Positions 20,510-29,920 of a DNA stretch of 43,502 nucleotides are shown in pieces. The notes under the pieces were generated by a model, which worked only from the letters and a program-made list of their open reading frames with translations, searched no databases and had not been told where the DNA came from. The stretch spans positions 1 through 43,502 of the IMG/VR virus record IMGVR_UViG_3300027749_000007. One strand, given 5' to 3'. Position 1 is the stretch's first letter; the number at the start of each line of letters is the position of its first letter. This DNA is from a virus. The position numbers and the translations under genes were made by a program.

Positions 20510-23146
20510 GTCTGCATTTGTTGTTGACGGATGGCATATTAATTCAATAGTTGTAGGTGCATTATTACCTAGTTTCTGCGTAATGCTCAAAACGAACCCT
20601 TTGTAAATTCTACCCGCCCACGTTAACTGAATATATCCGTATGGATTTGTATTCATTAGGTTGTATAAATTAACAGGTGTTGCCGTCAAAACAGACAAAA
20701 CAAAAGGTCTGAATAGTTTGTTTGGCAAGTTGTTCACTGGAATATCCGCCACCTCGTTAAACAATTCCACAAAGGGAGTAGCAGCACCGCCTACAACAAC
20801 ATTACTGCTTATGCCCGGTATTGGAACACTACTGTTATCAAATAGCAATTGATACTGATTCCTAAAAGTTATGTTTTTACCATCTTGCAAATCAAGTATT
20901 GACCTAAGTAGCGAACCATTGCGTATCAAATTCCTAGATGGAGATAGCGGTATATTTAAAGCAGTTTCAGGGTAATATTTACCTGCAATATAAGGCGCAA
21001 GGCTTGCCGTTGGGTCTGTCGCTTGCGCACCATAATACTTTTGAGGGTAAGAATAGGTAACGGTTGGAACTGCAATACGACTAGGATTGTATGCAGTAAA
21101 CGCATAAGGCACACTTGTATCAATATACTGTAACAATACATTTTCATTCGATGCACTCGGAGTATTTGCCCCCTGCTGTTGTCTTGCTTTTTCAATAGCA
21201 AATTCATCTGTAATAATTGGCGAACTTAAATCCAATGTTTCAGGGTACGCCAATAATGGAGTAGTATAGTTTTGTTCACGATTAAAGCTATCCACACCGA
21301 AATCATTGTTTATCTGTTGTGTTGGATAACCTGATTTTATAGACGAACATTTGTCATTGCGCCAATCAGTCCATTTCAAATCTGCAACATTATCTTTTAA
21401 GTCGTAAATCATAGAACTGGCATTGAAAAATGTTTCGTACTTCTCAATTCGTATCGCATCCCCTTCGATAGATAAACCACACCCATAAACGCCCTTGCAA
21501 ACGGAAAAGAAATCATTTACAGATACCGTTATGTATGGTTGTCCTTCAATCAATCTAAGTGCGTTCCCGCTTGTCCAAAGTACCGTTGTTGGGTCGCTAT
21601 CTACGTCCGTTGCTGATGTGCTTAAAAATGTACTTTCGCCCGTAAATGTAGTGCCTACTGGAATAATTGGGAAACCATAATTATCAGAACTAACACTATT
21701 TAAACATGGTACTAATTTCTGCCATAAAGTAGATAAATTAAATCCCATCACTGGCGAAGGTGGAAATATTGGTGCATCATAAACTACCGATGAAGTACCC
21801 GAATTATAGCGACTGAAAAAGTTTAATCGCATATCGGTTATGGTAACATTCAATGTGTTGTGACTGTAACCCATCCCTGAAAATGCAGAACCTGCGCCGG
21901 GTGGCGTATTGTCTAATAACAAACTAAAAACATAACATTTCTGATACTTCAATTGCAAATTAACAGTAGCATTTAATTTTGATGGTGCGTGTGTTGCATC
22001 TCCCACAAATGGGTCTAATGTATCAAAAGGTGCGCCATAAGCCAATTGCATTGCGCTTACATGGCTAAGTGGAGTAACAAAACAACCATAAGGAAACTCA
22101 ATCCTACCTATTTCCATTGCAATATACCTTGTGTGTCCGGGTGGTGTATAAGACGTACATACATCTGTAAACATATCTATTTCATAGATTACCGCCGCTA
22201 AGTGGAAAGGTATTAATACAGCATCGCAATTAACAGTTTTTAATGTCAATTGGATATTCACATCCATATCTATCGGGTCAACCCCCGTAGCACCATAATG
22301 CAATATATTTTCAAGGCAAAACTGCGCTCTTGTACCCGGTCTGCTATCGTTAACTCCCGTAAAAGAAATTTCGTTTAAGTGAAACGGTTGTGTACCTTGT
22401 ATTAAAAACGGTTGTAGAATATCATTACCGACAAAAGTTGTAGTACCGTTATTTTGAGTGATATTGTAACTATTCATTGCAGGTAACGTATGCGCCCCTA
22501 GAATATCATCACCATTTGAATTGCCAAATATTCCCATTACCAACGGTGAATTTGGACTTGCACTCGAAGTATAGTTAGCTGAATAAAGTAATTTTATCCC
22601 GTCATGCAATATCCATTTGCCATCCGTATTCCATGCAGTGCCACCTAAGAAATTCCACAAAGGAATATTAAACTTTGTACCGCCCCACGCTGATAGGTTT
22701 TTATAAATACGGCTATCAATAGTTGTAACCTGTAATTGCCCCTTTTGTTCTCCAATAGTTTCAGACCCGATAAACTGATTAGCTAAGTCAACGAAATTGA
22801 TAAAACAATCGTAAGCTGTTAGGTAAGTGAAATCGGTTTGCAGTTCCGCAATGGTTAGTTTTAATTCAGCCTCACTACCTCCCTGCGTAAAGTATGTATC
22901 TAAGATAATCGCACGACCTTCACCCGAAAACTTAAACCCCTGACCTTGCTTTCTAAAAATACCTAAATATTGCGGCTCTCTATCCCACATAAGGCTAATA
23001 TCAGTCCACCCATCAGGTAAATCTATGTCATGCACTGCGGGAGAACTACCCACATGCCATGATCCGAACTCGTCAATAGTAGCAGAATAGTATAGCGTAC
23101 TATCTTCGTTGGTAAGGTAAAATTTTATGTTGCTATCAAATGCCAT
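20495..23146 (-). CDS. Large tail/baseplate protein, 883 aa
   Basis: Starts MAFDSNIKFYLTNEDSTLYY, overlapping the tape-measure stop (TAATG). Beta-rich throughout, no signal peptide or membrane segments. The C-terminal part (FVLSVLTATPVNLYNLMNTN, then GRIYKGFVLSITQKLGNNAP) reads like a structural hub domain. Position directly downstream of the tape measure is where distal-tail/tail-hub proteins lie in siphophages. Confidence 0.7.
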   Translation of the reverse strand: MAFDSNIKFYLTNEDSTLYYSATIDEFGSWHVGSSPAVHDIDLPDGWTDISLMWDREPQYLGIFRKQGQGFKFSGEGRAIILDTYFTQGGSEAELKLTIAELQTDFTYLTAYDCFINFVDLANQFIGSETIGEQKGQLQVTTIDSRIYKNLSAWGGTKFNIPLWNFLGGTAWNTDGKWILHDGIKLLYSANYTSSASPNSPLVMGIFGNSNGDDILGAHTLPAMNSYNITQNNGTTTFVGNDILQPFLIQGTQPFHLNEISFTGVNDSRPGTRAQFCLENILHYGATGVDPIDMDVNIQLTLKTVNCDAVLIPFHLAAVIYEIDMFTDVCTSYTPPGHTRYIAMEIGRIEFPYGCFVTPLSHVSAMQLAYGAPFDTLDPFVGDATHAPSKLNATVNLQLKYQKCYVFSLLLDNTPPGAGSAFSGMGYSHNTLNVTITDMRLNFFSRYNSGTSSVVYDAPIFPPSPVMGFNLSTLWQKLVPCLNSVSSDNYGFPIIPVGTTFTGESTFLSTSATDVDSDPTTVLWTSGNALRLIEGQPYITVSVNDFFSVCKGVYGCGLSIEGDAIRIEKYETFFNASSMIYDLKDNVADLKWTDWRNDKCSSIKSGYPTQQINNDFGVDSFNREQNYTTPLLAYPETLDLSSPIITDEFAIEKARQQQGANTPSASNENVLLQYIDTSVPYAFTAYNPSRIAVPTVTYSYPQKYYGAQATDPTASLAPYIAGKYYPETALNIPLSPSRNLIRNGSLLRSILDLQDGKNITFRNQYQLLFDNSSVPIPGISSNVVVGGAATPFVELFNEVADIPVNNLPNKLFRPFVLSVLTATPVNLYNLMNTNPYGYIQLTWAGRIYKGFVLSITQKLGNNAPTTIELICHPSTTNADLMAI

Positions 23147-26100
23147 TATTTCCTAAACATTTTAGTATTGTAAAGCCTGTCAACTGTATTCTTTAAGTCG
23201 TTTTTAGCGGGTTGTGTTCTTGTCGCATAAAGAGTATTTACAAGGCTTTGGTTTAAGTCCTGTAATTCCTCAACTATGCGTTTATCAGTCATTTGCTTAG
23301 TACGCTGTTCCATAAGCATACCCATTGACATACCATTTATACCGATACCGTTTATTGCATATTTCAATAGTTTTTCAGTATCACTTGCGTTCTTTACAGT
23401 TGAACCAATGGGAGCAGTATAAACACCTTCCTTACTCGCAATAGAAACATCACCCGATGGAGCAATAATCAATTCTGGTTTGTTACCCTCTGCCGCAATA
23501 AAGTGTGAAGTAGATGTAACTCCACCATCCTCAAACTGTGGTAACGGTTGGCTTGCCACTGCGTTATATTCAGCCGCACCGATACCAACTACCACCGCAG
23601 ATAATGCCGCCGCTAGTATTGGTAAATCAGCGTATTCCGCCCATATCTTCATAACACCTACTGCGGTGTCCATTTCTATTTTTTGTTCTGCCGCTTGCTT
23701 GTCAAATTCTGCTTTACGAAGTGCTAATGCATTTGATTCAGCTTGCAACTCATTCTGCCTTGCCGCCGTTCTTGCCGCCTGTGCCGCTAATAAGTTGTCT
23801 TTAGTTATAGCAAAGTTTGTAGTAGCGTTTATTGCTTCAATCTGTTGTTGATTACGGATAGACAAAGCCTCTTTCTGAATTTCAAGTTGCCTTTCTTCAT
23901 GTGCAAATTGGTTATCTTGAATTTCCCGTATAGCATCATATGCCTTTTGCGCTAATTCGATTGACTTTTCGGTAAACTCTTTTTTGCCTTTGATAATTTT
24001 ATCATCCCTGATTTTATCCCTGTCAACTAAAAGTTGGTCAAGTTGGTTTTGTTGTTCTTGAATTTCATTAGTAATCTTATTGCTACCCACTTCATTTGCG
24101 CCGGGTGTAGCATTATACGCAATTTGTTCTTGCCTCTTGCGTTCAATTTCAGCTTTCTTTGCTTCAATTTCCCTGTTCTTTGACCCAATTTCCTCAAACG
24201 TACCCGAATAACCCAATGCCTCTAAGAATGGCATACCTCCCTCTGCGTATTGGCTATGCGCCGCACCTTCTGCCTTTATAGCTTTATCGGTAGCTTGTAA
24301 TTCGATTAACTTATCTCTTAGTTCAACAAGTTTTGCAATTTCTTTATCAAGTTCTTCATTTACTTTTTCGTGTTTTGCCTGAATTTCCTTTGCCTGTTTT
24401 AATTCAGCTTCATTGGTGGCGTTTTGAATGTTTAACAAATCATTTTGCGCTTGCAATATCCTAGAGTGATACTTGTTTTCATCCTCACCTACTTGTCCAT
24501 GCCACTTGATTATTATGTCGACCATTTTGCCTCCATGCTTTTCAGCCGCCACTAAATCTTTCGCACGTTGATTTTCACTATCCGTATATGTACGCCTACT
24601 TGCATCAAACTCCGCCTGATTAATTTTTAACTTTTGTTCGTACAACTGTTTTTCCAAAGCCAACGCCGCTTCAAGACCTTTGGCGTTGTCCTTCTTGGGT
24701 TTACCGTCTTTAGTTTTCCCATATTTATTTAATAAATCTCGTTCTTTATCAGCTAATTTGGATTGTTCCAAAATAATAGTACGGGAATACATTTTAAAGT
24801 TTTCTTCAAGTTGCTTATAATTATCCTCGTTTGCTTTTAAGTCAGCTACATACTTCGCTTTAGCAATATACCCCCCTGTTGAAAAACTGGCATCCCCCGT
24901 TAACCTCTTGTTTTCTGCCCTATTTTCTCTTATTTCACCTGCAAATTTATCCCTAGTGGCAATTGTTTCGTTTAGTGTTTTTTCATGGATATTTATGTCG
25001 TCAGATAGCTTAATGTACTCTTTTGCATCATCCAACTGTTTCTTCATTTTATCAGAACGAAAATTCTTTTCAAATTCTCCTTTGTCTTTGAATTGGTCTA
25101 ATACGCCCGGTGCTAAACTTGAAATATCCTGATATGCCTTATACGCACCTTCTAACTGATTCTTAATACTCTTTACTCCATTTATGTAATCAGTCAATCT
25201 TTCTGCTTTAAATAAATCCTGCGTTTGTTTGGTTTTTTTATCAAAATCCATGCTATCCAATGTCTGACTTAGGTTTTTTACACTATCGGTCAATGCATCT
25301 AATCTATTTTTCGCTATTTCTTCTGAATCTGATAATTTAGTCATCCATTCATAAACGGCTGTTATTGCCGCACCAATTGCCGACCACCACACTAAAGACG
25401 CAATGATACGAATACCCATCCTTTCAAACATATCACCAAAACGGGTAAATATGGATAACGAACCTTTCGTAGCGTTATTAACTTCAATCTGTGCCTGTGA
25501 AAGTTGCTTTGCCCTGACAGCCAATGCCGCATATTCTGCACTCATTTTCTGCCCCGACATTTCCAACTTAATCATTTCCTTACGGACTGCGGAAAGGGAA
25601 TTATATAAACCTATTTGAGATTCTGCGTGTTTTTGTGTGGCAATTGCGTCTTTCTTAGCCTGTTTATCTAAACCAATATCCGTCTGTTGACGCATTGCGG
25701 CGGTAGTGGTATTTATTGCCTGACGCAAAACTACCTGTTGTTCAGTCTGTTCTATTAAACGCTGTGTTAAAGCCTCCTGATTCCCTTTTCCCTCTTTTAT
25801 CGCATAATTTAACGCCCTTATAGCCTGTTCCGTCCTTTGTAGGTCTAATTTAAGATAAGCAAGTGTTTCGGCATTTTCGGTTATCGTTGCTCCGTATTGT
25901 TCAGATAGTGTAATGCGTTGTTTTTCAAGTTCAAGGTTTTGTTTTTGAACGACTCCCAAATCTTGCGCCGCCTGTTGATATTGTTTTGTTGCCGCCGTCA
26001 ATGCCTCCAAACTTTCCGCACCCTGCAAATCGACTTTAATAGACAGAACTTTATTACTCGCCTCGGTTATCTTTTCTTCGAGTTTAGTAATACCCGTTAT

Positions 26101-26160
26101 AACCGCATCTATATCGGTAAGTATCTGCCCTTTGTCGAGTATCTCTAAAATATCTGCCAT
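23146..26160 (-). CDS. Tape measure protein
   Basis: 1004 aa. Extended coiled coil over most of the length (EEKITEASNKVLSIKVDLQG near the start, long Glu/Lys/Gln heptads at about 480-820). There are membrane-like segments at about 250-270 (IIASLVWWSAIGAAITAVYE) and about 845-870 (PILAAALSAVVVGIGAAEYN), and a Gly-rich FEDGG site. The length predicts a tail of roughly 150 nm at about 1.5 angstrom per residue. Start and stop overlap both neighbours as TAATG. Confidence 0.9.
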   Translation of the reverse strand: MADILEILDKGQILTDIDAVITGITKLEEKITEASNKVLSIKVDLQGAESLEALTAATKQYQQAAQDLGVVQKQNLELEKQRITLSEQYGATITENAETLAYLKLDLQRTEQAIRALNYAIKEGKGNQEALTQRLIEQTEQQVVLRQAINTTTAAMRQQTDIGLDKQAKKDAIATQKHAESQIGLYNSLSAVRKEMIKLEMSGQKMSAEYAALAVRAKQLSQAQIEVNNATKGSLSIFTRFGDMFERMGIRIIASLVWWSAIGAAITAVYEWMTKLSDSEEIAKNRLDALTDSVKNLSQTLDSMDFDKKTKQTQDLFKAERLTDYINGVKSIKNQLEGAYKAYQDISSLAPGVLDQFKDKGEFEKNFRSDKMKKQLDDAKEYIKLSDDINIHEKTLNETIATRDKFAGEIRENRAENKRLTGDASFSTGGYIAKAKYVADLKANEDNYKQLEENFKMYSRTIILEQSKLADKERDLLNKYGKTKDGKPKKDNAKGLEAALALEKQLYEQKLKINQAEFDASRRTYTDSENQRAKDLVAAEKHGGKMVDIIIKWHGQVGEDENKYHSRILQAQNDLLNIQNATNEAELKQAKEIQAKHEKVNEELDKEIAKLVELRDKLIELQATDKAIKAEGAAHSQYAEGGMPFLEALGYSGTFEEIGSKNREIEAKKAEIERKRQEQIAYNATPGANEVGSNKITNEIQEQQNQLDQLLVDRDKIRDDKIIKGKKEFTEKSIELAQKAYDAIREIQDNQFAHEERQLEIQKEALSIRNQQQIEAINATTNFAITKDNLLAAQAARTAARQNELQAESNALALRKAEFDKQAAEQKIEMDTAVGVMKIWAEYADLPILAAALSAVVVGIGAAEYNAVASQPLPQFEDGGVTSTSHFIAAEGNKPELIIAPSGDVSIASKEGVYTAPIGSTVKNASDTEKLLKYAINGIGINGMSMGMLMEQRTKQMTDKRIVEELQDLNQSLVNTLYATRTQPAKNDLKNTVDRLYNTKMFRK

Positions 26161-27080
26161 TACTTATTTTTTGCTATCTGTTCCTGCAAATTCTTGATAT
26201 GCTGATTCAACCTGTTTTCTGCTATTGCCAATTCTAAAACAGTCATGGTATTTATGTCGTACCTAACGCCTTCTGTCTTGTTAATATCCATCAATCGGTT
26301 AATCAGATTCTTATGCCTGTTTTCGGGAGTGAGTTTGTCGCTTTTGGCTTGTTCCTTCTCCATTTCAGCAAGTTCCTTAGTCAATGCCTCATGGTTACGT
26401 TTGTTCCTGATTTCACCCGCACAAACCCGCTTCCAGTCATTTTCAAAAGTTTCCTTACTAAATGTGCAATTGTACTGCCCGAATGGATAAAGATTTTTGA
26501 ACACTGCCGCACCTGCGGGTGAGTATCTTTCGTGCATCAACGTAGCCAAAACATTCACCAATTCCCATTGTGCCTCAATTGCCATTATTTGCCCTTTCAG
26601 ATGCACATACGATTTCATATACTCATTGTTGCAGTTCTCGTAATATTGAGATAGCAACATTTGCAAAGCTGTCTGTATTTGTTCGGGCGTACCTTCGCCG
26701 ATTGAACTGTAATTGCCATAAATGGTACAATCTATCATTTCAGACACTATCCATTTAGCGATACTTGTAACTTTTGGGATAAATGCAGTTTCCGTAGGCT
26801 GTTCCTCAATTATAGGCGTTTCAGGCACTACAATAGGCTGTGGCTTGATTAATTTACGTTTGGCATACTTATACAAGGTGTAGAAAACGGGAGGCTTTAA
26901 ATCGTCTTGTTTTGCCCTTGCGCCCCACTCCATAAAATAAAGTACAACCCAATGTATCAGACCTGCATACCATGTACGGTAAATAATCCACAAAACAACC
27001 GAACCTAATAAAAGAAAAGCTATCAGGCATAACATAATTATTGCTTGCGCCCTTTCTGATATTGCCTTTTTTATGTACAT
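26160..27080 (-). CDS. Tail assembly region protein with N-terminal membrane helices, 306 aa
   Basis: ATG 27080 (MYIKKAISERAQAIIMLCLI) is preferred to 27143. Two membrane helices lie at about residues 12-50 (LIAFLLLGSVVLWIIYRTWY, LIHWVVLYFM), then a Pro/Glu-rich linker and a helical domain ending in a coiled coil. The place between major tail protein and tape measure is that of tail assembly chaperones, but membrane helices are unusual there. Role uncertain. Confidence 0.65.
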   Translation of the reverse strand: MYIKKAISERAQAIIMLCLIAFLLLGSVVLWIIYRTWYAGLIHWVVLYFMEWGARAKQDDLKPPVFYTLYKYAKRKLIKPQPIVVPETPIIEEQPTETAFIPKVTSIAKWIVSEMIDCTIYGNYSSIGEGTPEQIQTALQMLLSQYYENCNNEYMKSYVHLKGQIMAIEAQWELVNVLATLMHERYSPAGAAVFKNLYPFGQYNCTFSKETFENDWKRVCAGEIRNKRNHEALTKELAEMEKEQAKSDKLTPENRHKNLINRLMDINKTEGVRYDINTMTVLELAIAENRLNQHIKNLQEQIAKNK

Positions 27081-27086
27081 TTGGGT

Positions 27087-27299
27087 ATGGAAACTGCTTT
27101 TGAAAAGATTATTGATGAAATGGAATATAAATTGGCAATGCAAAAACGGTTAGACGAAATGAACCGTTCTGTTTCTGATATAATGTGTCGTGCCGCTAAT
27201 ATTATTGTAGCAAAAATGCTAAAAAGAGACGGCATGAAACGCATCAGACTAACCTGTGCAAAAACTAAATCGCTTCACGCATCTTTGCAACCAACGTAG
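27087..27299 (+). CDS. Possible + strand gene, 70 aa
   Basis: Starts METAFEKIIDEMEYKLAMQK; a helical charged protein with a basic C-terminus. It fills the 184-base gap between two late genes on the other strand, starts 6 bases from the divergent ATG at 27080, and overlaps the end of gene 27265 by 35 bases. Composition looks real but no promoter is visible. Confidence 0.4.
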   Translation: METAFEKIIDEMEYKLAMQKRLDEMNRSVSDIMCRAANIIVAKMLKRDGMKRIRLTCAKTKSLHASLQPT

Positions 27300-27705
27300 G
27301 TGCAATAATGTTCCACGCTACACCTTTGTTTTCCTCCGTCAAATCCATAACGGGTGAACCTTGCCACTCTCTTAAAAATGCACTCTTTAACGTACCTTGA
27401 TTTGTCTGCGAAGGACTATCAATAATATACTGTTCGCCTTCAATAGTTAAATCCATTGTACTGTGCATGTGTCCTGTATCGTCAAAGTCCGTTTCACCAG
27501 ACTTGCCCGACAATCGTTTGTAATTGTAGTATGGTGTAGAATACGCCCGTAGTGGTTGAGTATAGCTATCTACATGCTGTTCCTGTTGCTGATTAATGAC
27601 AAGTCCTACTATCTGCTCTTTATTTTCGAGCATAGCCTCACCTGCAAGAGTAACAACGTTACTTCTTATGCTTATGAGTTTCTCCTTTAGTTGTGTCGCT
27701 GTCAT
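27265..27705 (-). CDS. Tail region protein, 146 aa
   Basis: MTATQLKEKLISIRSNVVTL, with a core of FDDTGHMHSTMDLTIEGEQY and a C-terminal helix. It overlaps the previous gene by 47 bases in another frame. The relation is +1, and I see no slippery site, so coupled initiation is likelier than frameshifting. Possibly a tail completion or chaperone protein. Confidence 0.65.
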   Translation of the reverse strand: MTATQLKEKLISIRSNVVTLAGEAMLENKEQIVGLVINQQQEQHVDSYTQPLRAYSTPYYNYKRLSGKSGETDFDDTGHMHSTMDLTIEGEQYIIDSPSQTNQGTLKSAFLREWQGSPVMDLTEENKGVAWNIIAPTLVAKMREAI

Positions 27706-27865
27706 GTTCAGGTGCGGATTTAGCCTTTACTGTTGGGTTAAACTTCTTCCAATAACCTGCTATATCCGTATCACTCCAATCGTAACCATTATCGGCAAAG
27801 TGCTGTTTAAATCCGTCCAATGAAACTGACTTTACAAATTCTTCTGAAAAACCTATTACCTGCAT
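27659..27865 (-). CDS. Small tail-region protein, 68 aa
   Basis: MQVIGFSEEFVKSVSLDGFK, then FADNGYDWSDTDIAGYWKKF and a hydrophilic Lys/His tail. It is the first gene after the attenuator-like terminator downstream of the major tail protein. Function unknown. Confidence 0.6.
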   Translation of the reverse strand: MQVIGFSEEFVKSVSLDGFKQHFADNGYDWSDTDIAGYWKKFNPTVKAKSAPEHDSDTTKGETHKHKK

Positions 27866-27909
27866 AAAAAAAGTTTTTAAAGGTGGCGAAGGTTTTATGC
27901 TCCGCCACC
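27866..27909 (-). terminator. Attenuator-like terminator after the major tail protein gene
   Basis: Minus strand GGTGGCG (27909-27903) pairs with CGCCACC (27888-27882) and is followed by T-rich sequence including TTTTTTT (27874-27868). It would reduce transcription from the abundant major tail protein into the tape-measure genes. Confidence 0.65.
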
Positions 27910-27917
27910 GTTAAGGA

Positions 27918-28937
27918 TTAGAATGTATGAACTGCGCAATTCGCTCCGTTGGTGTTATTGCCAATAGCTGTTACGTAGTAGAAATTTGGAATCAACGGTA
28001 TCAGTACGGAAGGTGCGGCAAACGCTAACCTTACTTTGTTACCTGCTGTTGGTGGGGCTGATAATACAACCTTCAAATAATAGTAAGTTTCTCCGGCTAC
28101 AACGTTTGTGCCTATTGTAATAGAAGTGGGCGTAGGTGAAATTGCAGTACCACCAACTGTAAGGTTTGTAGCTACAAGGCACGTAGGATTAGCCACCATT
28201 AATGCGCCGTAGTCCTTAATGATGTCGTAGCTGTCCTGACCTGCTTTTGCAACGATGGTGATTGACGTTGTAGTTAAAGCTGGCGGTATAATGCTCGAAA
28301 TATCGGTTAATACTGCGTTCTGCAACATCGTGATATTATCGGCACTGTAATTCGCCTGATACACCTTGAACCAATCGGCTGTTTCTTTTTGCAATGCAAG
28401 TGAAACTCTGATAGGGAACTGTAAACCTGTCTTTGTAGTACGAGGCATCGGATTACCAACCCAAAACTGCATCATGTCATAGGCTTGCAAACCATTCAGA
28501 CCTGTTTGGTCTAAAGTACCATGCCAGTTACCCAAATCGTCAATGATGAACATATCGTATTTGGTCTGTGCATTTTTGAACCCTGTAATTTCAATGAAGT
28601 TACCCATTGATTGCAGATACAAGAAACCAAATATTTTCGGGTGGCTGTACACGTTTGTTTTGTAGATACCTGTGTCCCATGTTTCATCACCTGCTGTTTC
28701 GTCCTTAAATTCATCCAGCTTTGTCAACCCGAACCACTGTGAAGTGTAGGTATCGTTGATGAATTTAGCGTTTACATAGGTAGCAAATGTGGCATTATCC
28801 ACCATCTGCGCCAATGGGATAATCGTACCTTTTGGAACAAGCACGATGGTTTTAAATACTCCCAATTCAGGGAATGTGCCTATCGAACCTGTTTGGCTGA
28901 TAATGCTTTGACTGTTTAAATTTACGTTGCTGTCCAT
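27918..28937 (-). CDS. Probable major tail protein
   Basis: 339 aa. MDSNVNLNSQSIISQTGSIG with FPELGVFKTIVLVPKGTIIP, then a beta-rich core and a C-terminal Thr/Val-rich domain (TSITIGTNVVAGETYYYLKV) resembling the extra Ig-like or decoration domains of tail-tube proteins. It lies two genes upstream of the tail assembly region and is followed by a terminator, as expected for a protein needed in many copies. The family match is inferred, not read from a signature. Confidence 0.65.
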   Translation of the reverse strand: MDSNVNLNSQSIISQTGSIGTFPELGVFKTIVLVPKGTIIPLAQMVDNATFATYVNAKFINDTYTSQWFGLTKLDEFKDETAGDETWDTGIYKTNVYSHPKIFGFLYLQSMGNFIEITGFKNAQTKYDMFIIDDLGNWHGTLDQTGLNGLQAYDMMQFWVGNPMPRTTKTGLQFPIRVSLALQKETADWFKVYQANYSADNITMLQNAVLTDISSIIPPALTTTSITIVAKAGQDSYDIIKDYGALMVANPTCLVATNLTVGGTAISPTPTSITIGTNVVAGETYYYLKVVLSAPPTAGNKVRLAFAAPSVLIPLIPNFYYVTAIGNNTNGANCAVHTF

Positions 28938-28969
28938 AGCTACTGTATTTTATTTGTTATTGAAAAAGG

Positions 28970-29917
28970 TTAAACATAATTTGTAATCTCCATTGTAATA
29001 TAATCCCCGTCATTAAACCCAAATGGTGTGCCCGCTACTGTCCATGTTCCTGTGCCTACATTGTAGTTAGGTAATGTTATTGGTGCATCATTTTTAAAGA
29101 ACGGTACTGTAACATTTTTCCCTGCTAAGAAAGATAAATTTGTATCTGTGTAAAGAGGGGTAAATGTGTTACCTTCTCCATACTCGGCATAAATGTATCT
29201 TCCGTTGCCTACCGAAATAACATTCGCTAAATTCGGTACTGTTTTTATATAGAATACAGGTGAAATCTGCATTGGTAAAAGTTGTTTAATCGGTTGTGCA
29301 GTATGTTGGTTTGGGTCGTAGATAAGTTCCATGTCAATTCGGAAACAAAAACGAGGATGCATATCATCAGACAAACTTTCTAATTTTGACTGACCGCTAT
29401 ACCTTTCAAGTACCGTATCAACGTCTTTTACAATCCCTGTTACGGTAAAACCGCAACCATTCCACTGTAAGAAGTTGCGTATATCATTTACACAAACTTC
29501 ATCAAGACGTTGGTTATTTGCACTACTAATTCCCGCAGGTGTTATTTTGCTTAGATTAACAAAAAACAACCATTGGAATTTAGCCATGTGATAGCCTGTT
29601 TCCATCCGCTTTATCGGGTCAACCAAACCGAAGTATGATAATCCCGCTATCCTATCGTCAAAGAACATTCCCCCTTGTGAGTTCTTGCCAAAACCTGCAT
29701 CGTATTGACCCGTATTAGGGTTATAAAATTCAGGTATGTAGCCTTTACTCCCACCCTCACCTCTATTTACTCTATTCCTGTACGCCCTTCCGTAACTGTT
29801 GTAATTGCTATCGTTACACCCCCACACTCTTTTTATTACCTGTTCCCATACTCTTGTTTGGAGAGTTTGCACCCACCAATCTATCTCATACGGGTATGGT
29901 AGTGTTACATTAGCCAT
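28970..29917 (-). CDS. Neck/tail connector candidate, 315 aa
   Basis: MANVTLPYPYEIDWWVQTLQ, with WEQVIKRVWGCNDSNYNSYG and FCFRIDMELIYDPNQHTAQP. No signal peptide or membrane helices; aromatic-rich and beta-rich C-terminus. Between the capsid-side genes and the major tail protein, it is probably a head-tail joining or tail terminator component. Not recognised. Confidence 0.55.
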   Translation of the reverse strand: MANVTLPYPYEIDWWVQTLQTRVWEQVIKRVWGCNDSNYNSYGRAYRNRVNRGEGGSKGYIPEFYNPNTGQYDAGFGKNSQGGMFFDDRIAGLSYFGLVDPIKRMETGYHMAKFQWLFFVNLSKITPAGISSANNQRLDEVCVNDIRNFLQWNGCGFTVTGIVKDVDTVLERYSGQSKLESLSDDMHPRFCFRIDMELIYDPNQHTAQPIKQLLPMQISPVFYIKTVPNLANVISVGNGRYIYAEYGEGNTFTPLYTDTNLSFLAGKNVTVPFFKNDAPITLPNYNVGTGTWTVAGTPFGFNDGDYITMEITNYV

Positions 29918-29920
29918 TAC

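Noticed and set aside
27659-27705. Programmed frameshift making a lambda G/GT-type chaperone fusion
   Set aside because: The overlap between the two genes needs a +1 (or -2) shift and contains no recognisable slippery sequence; coupled initiation explains it better.
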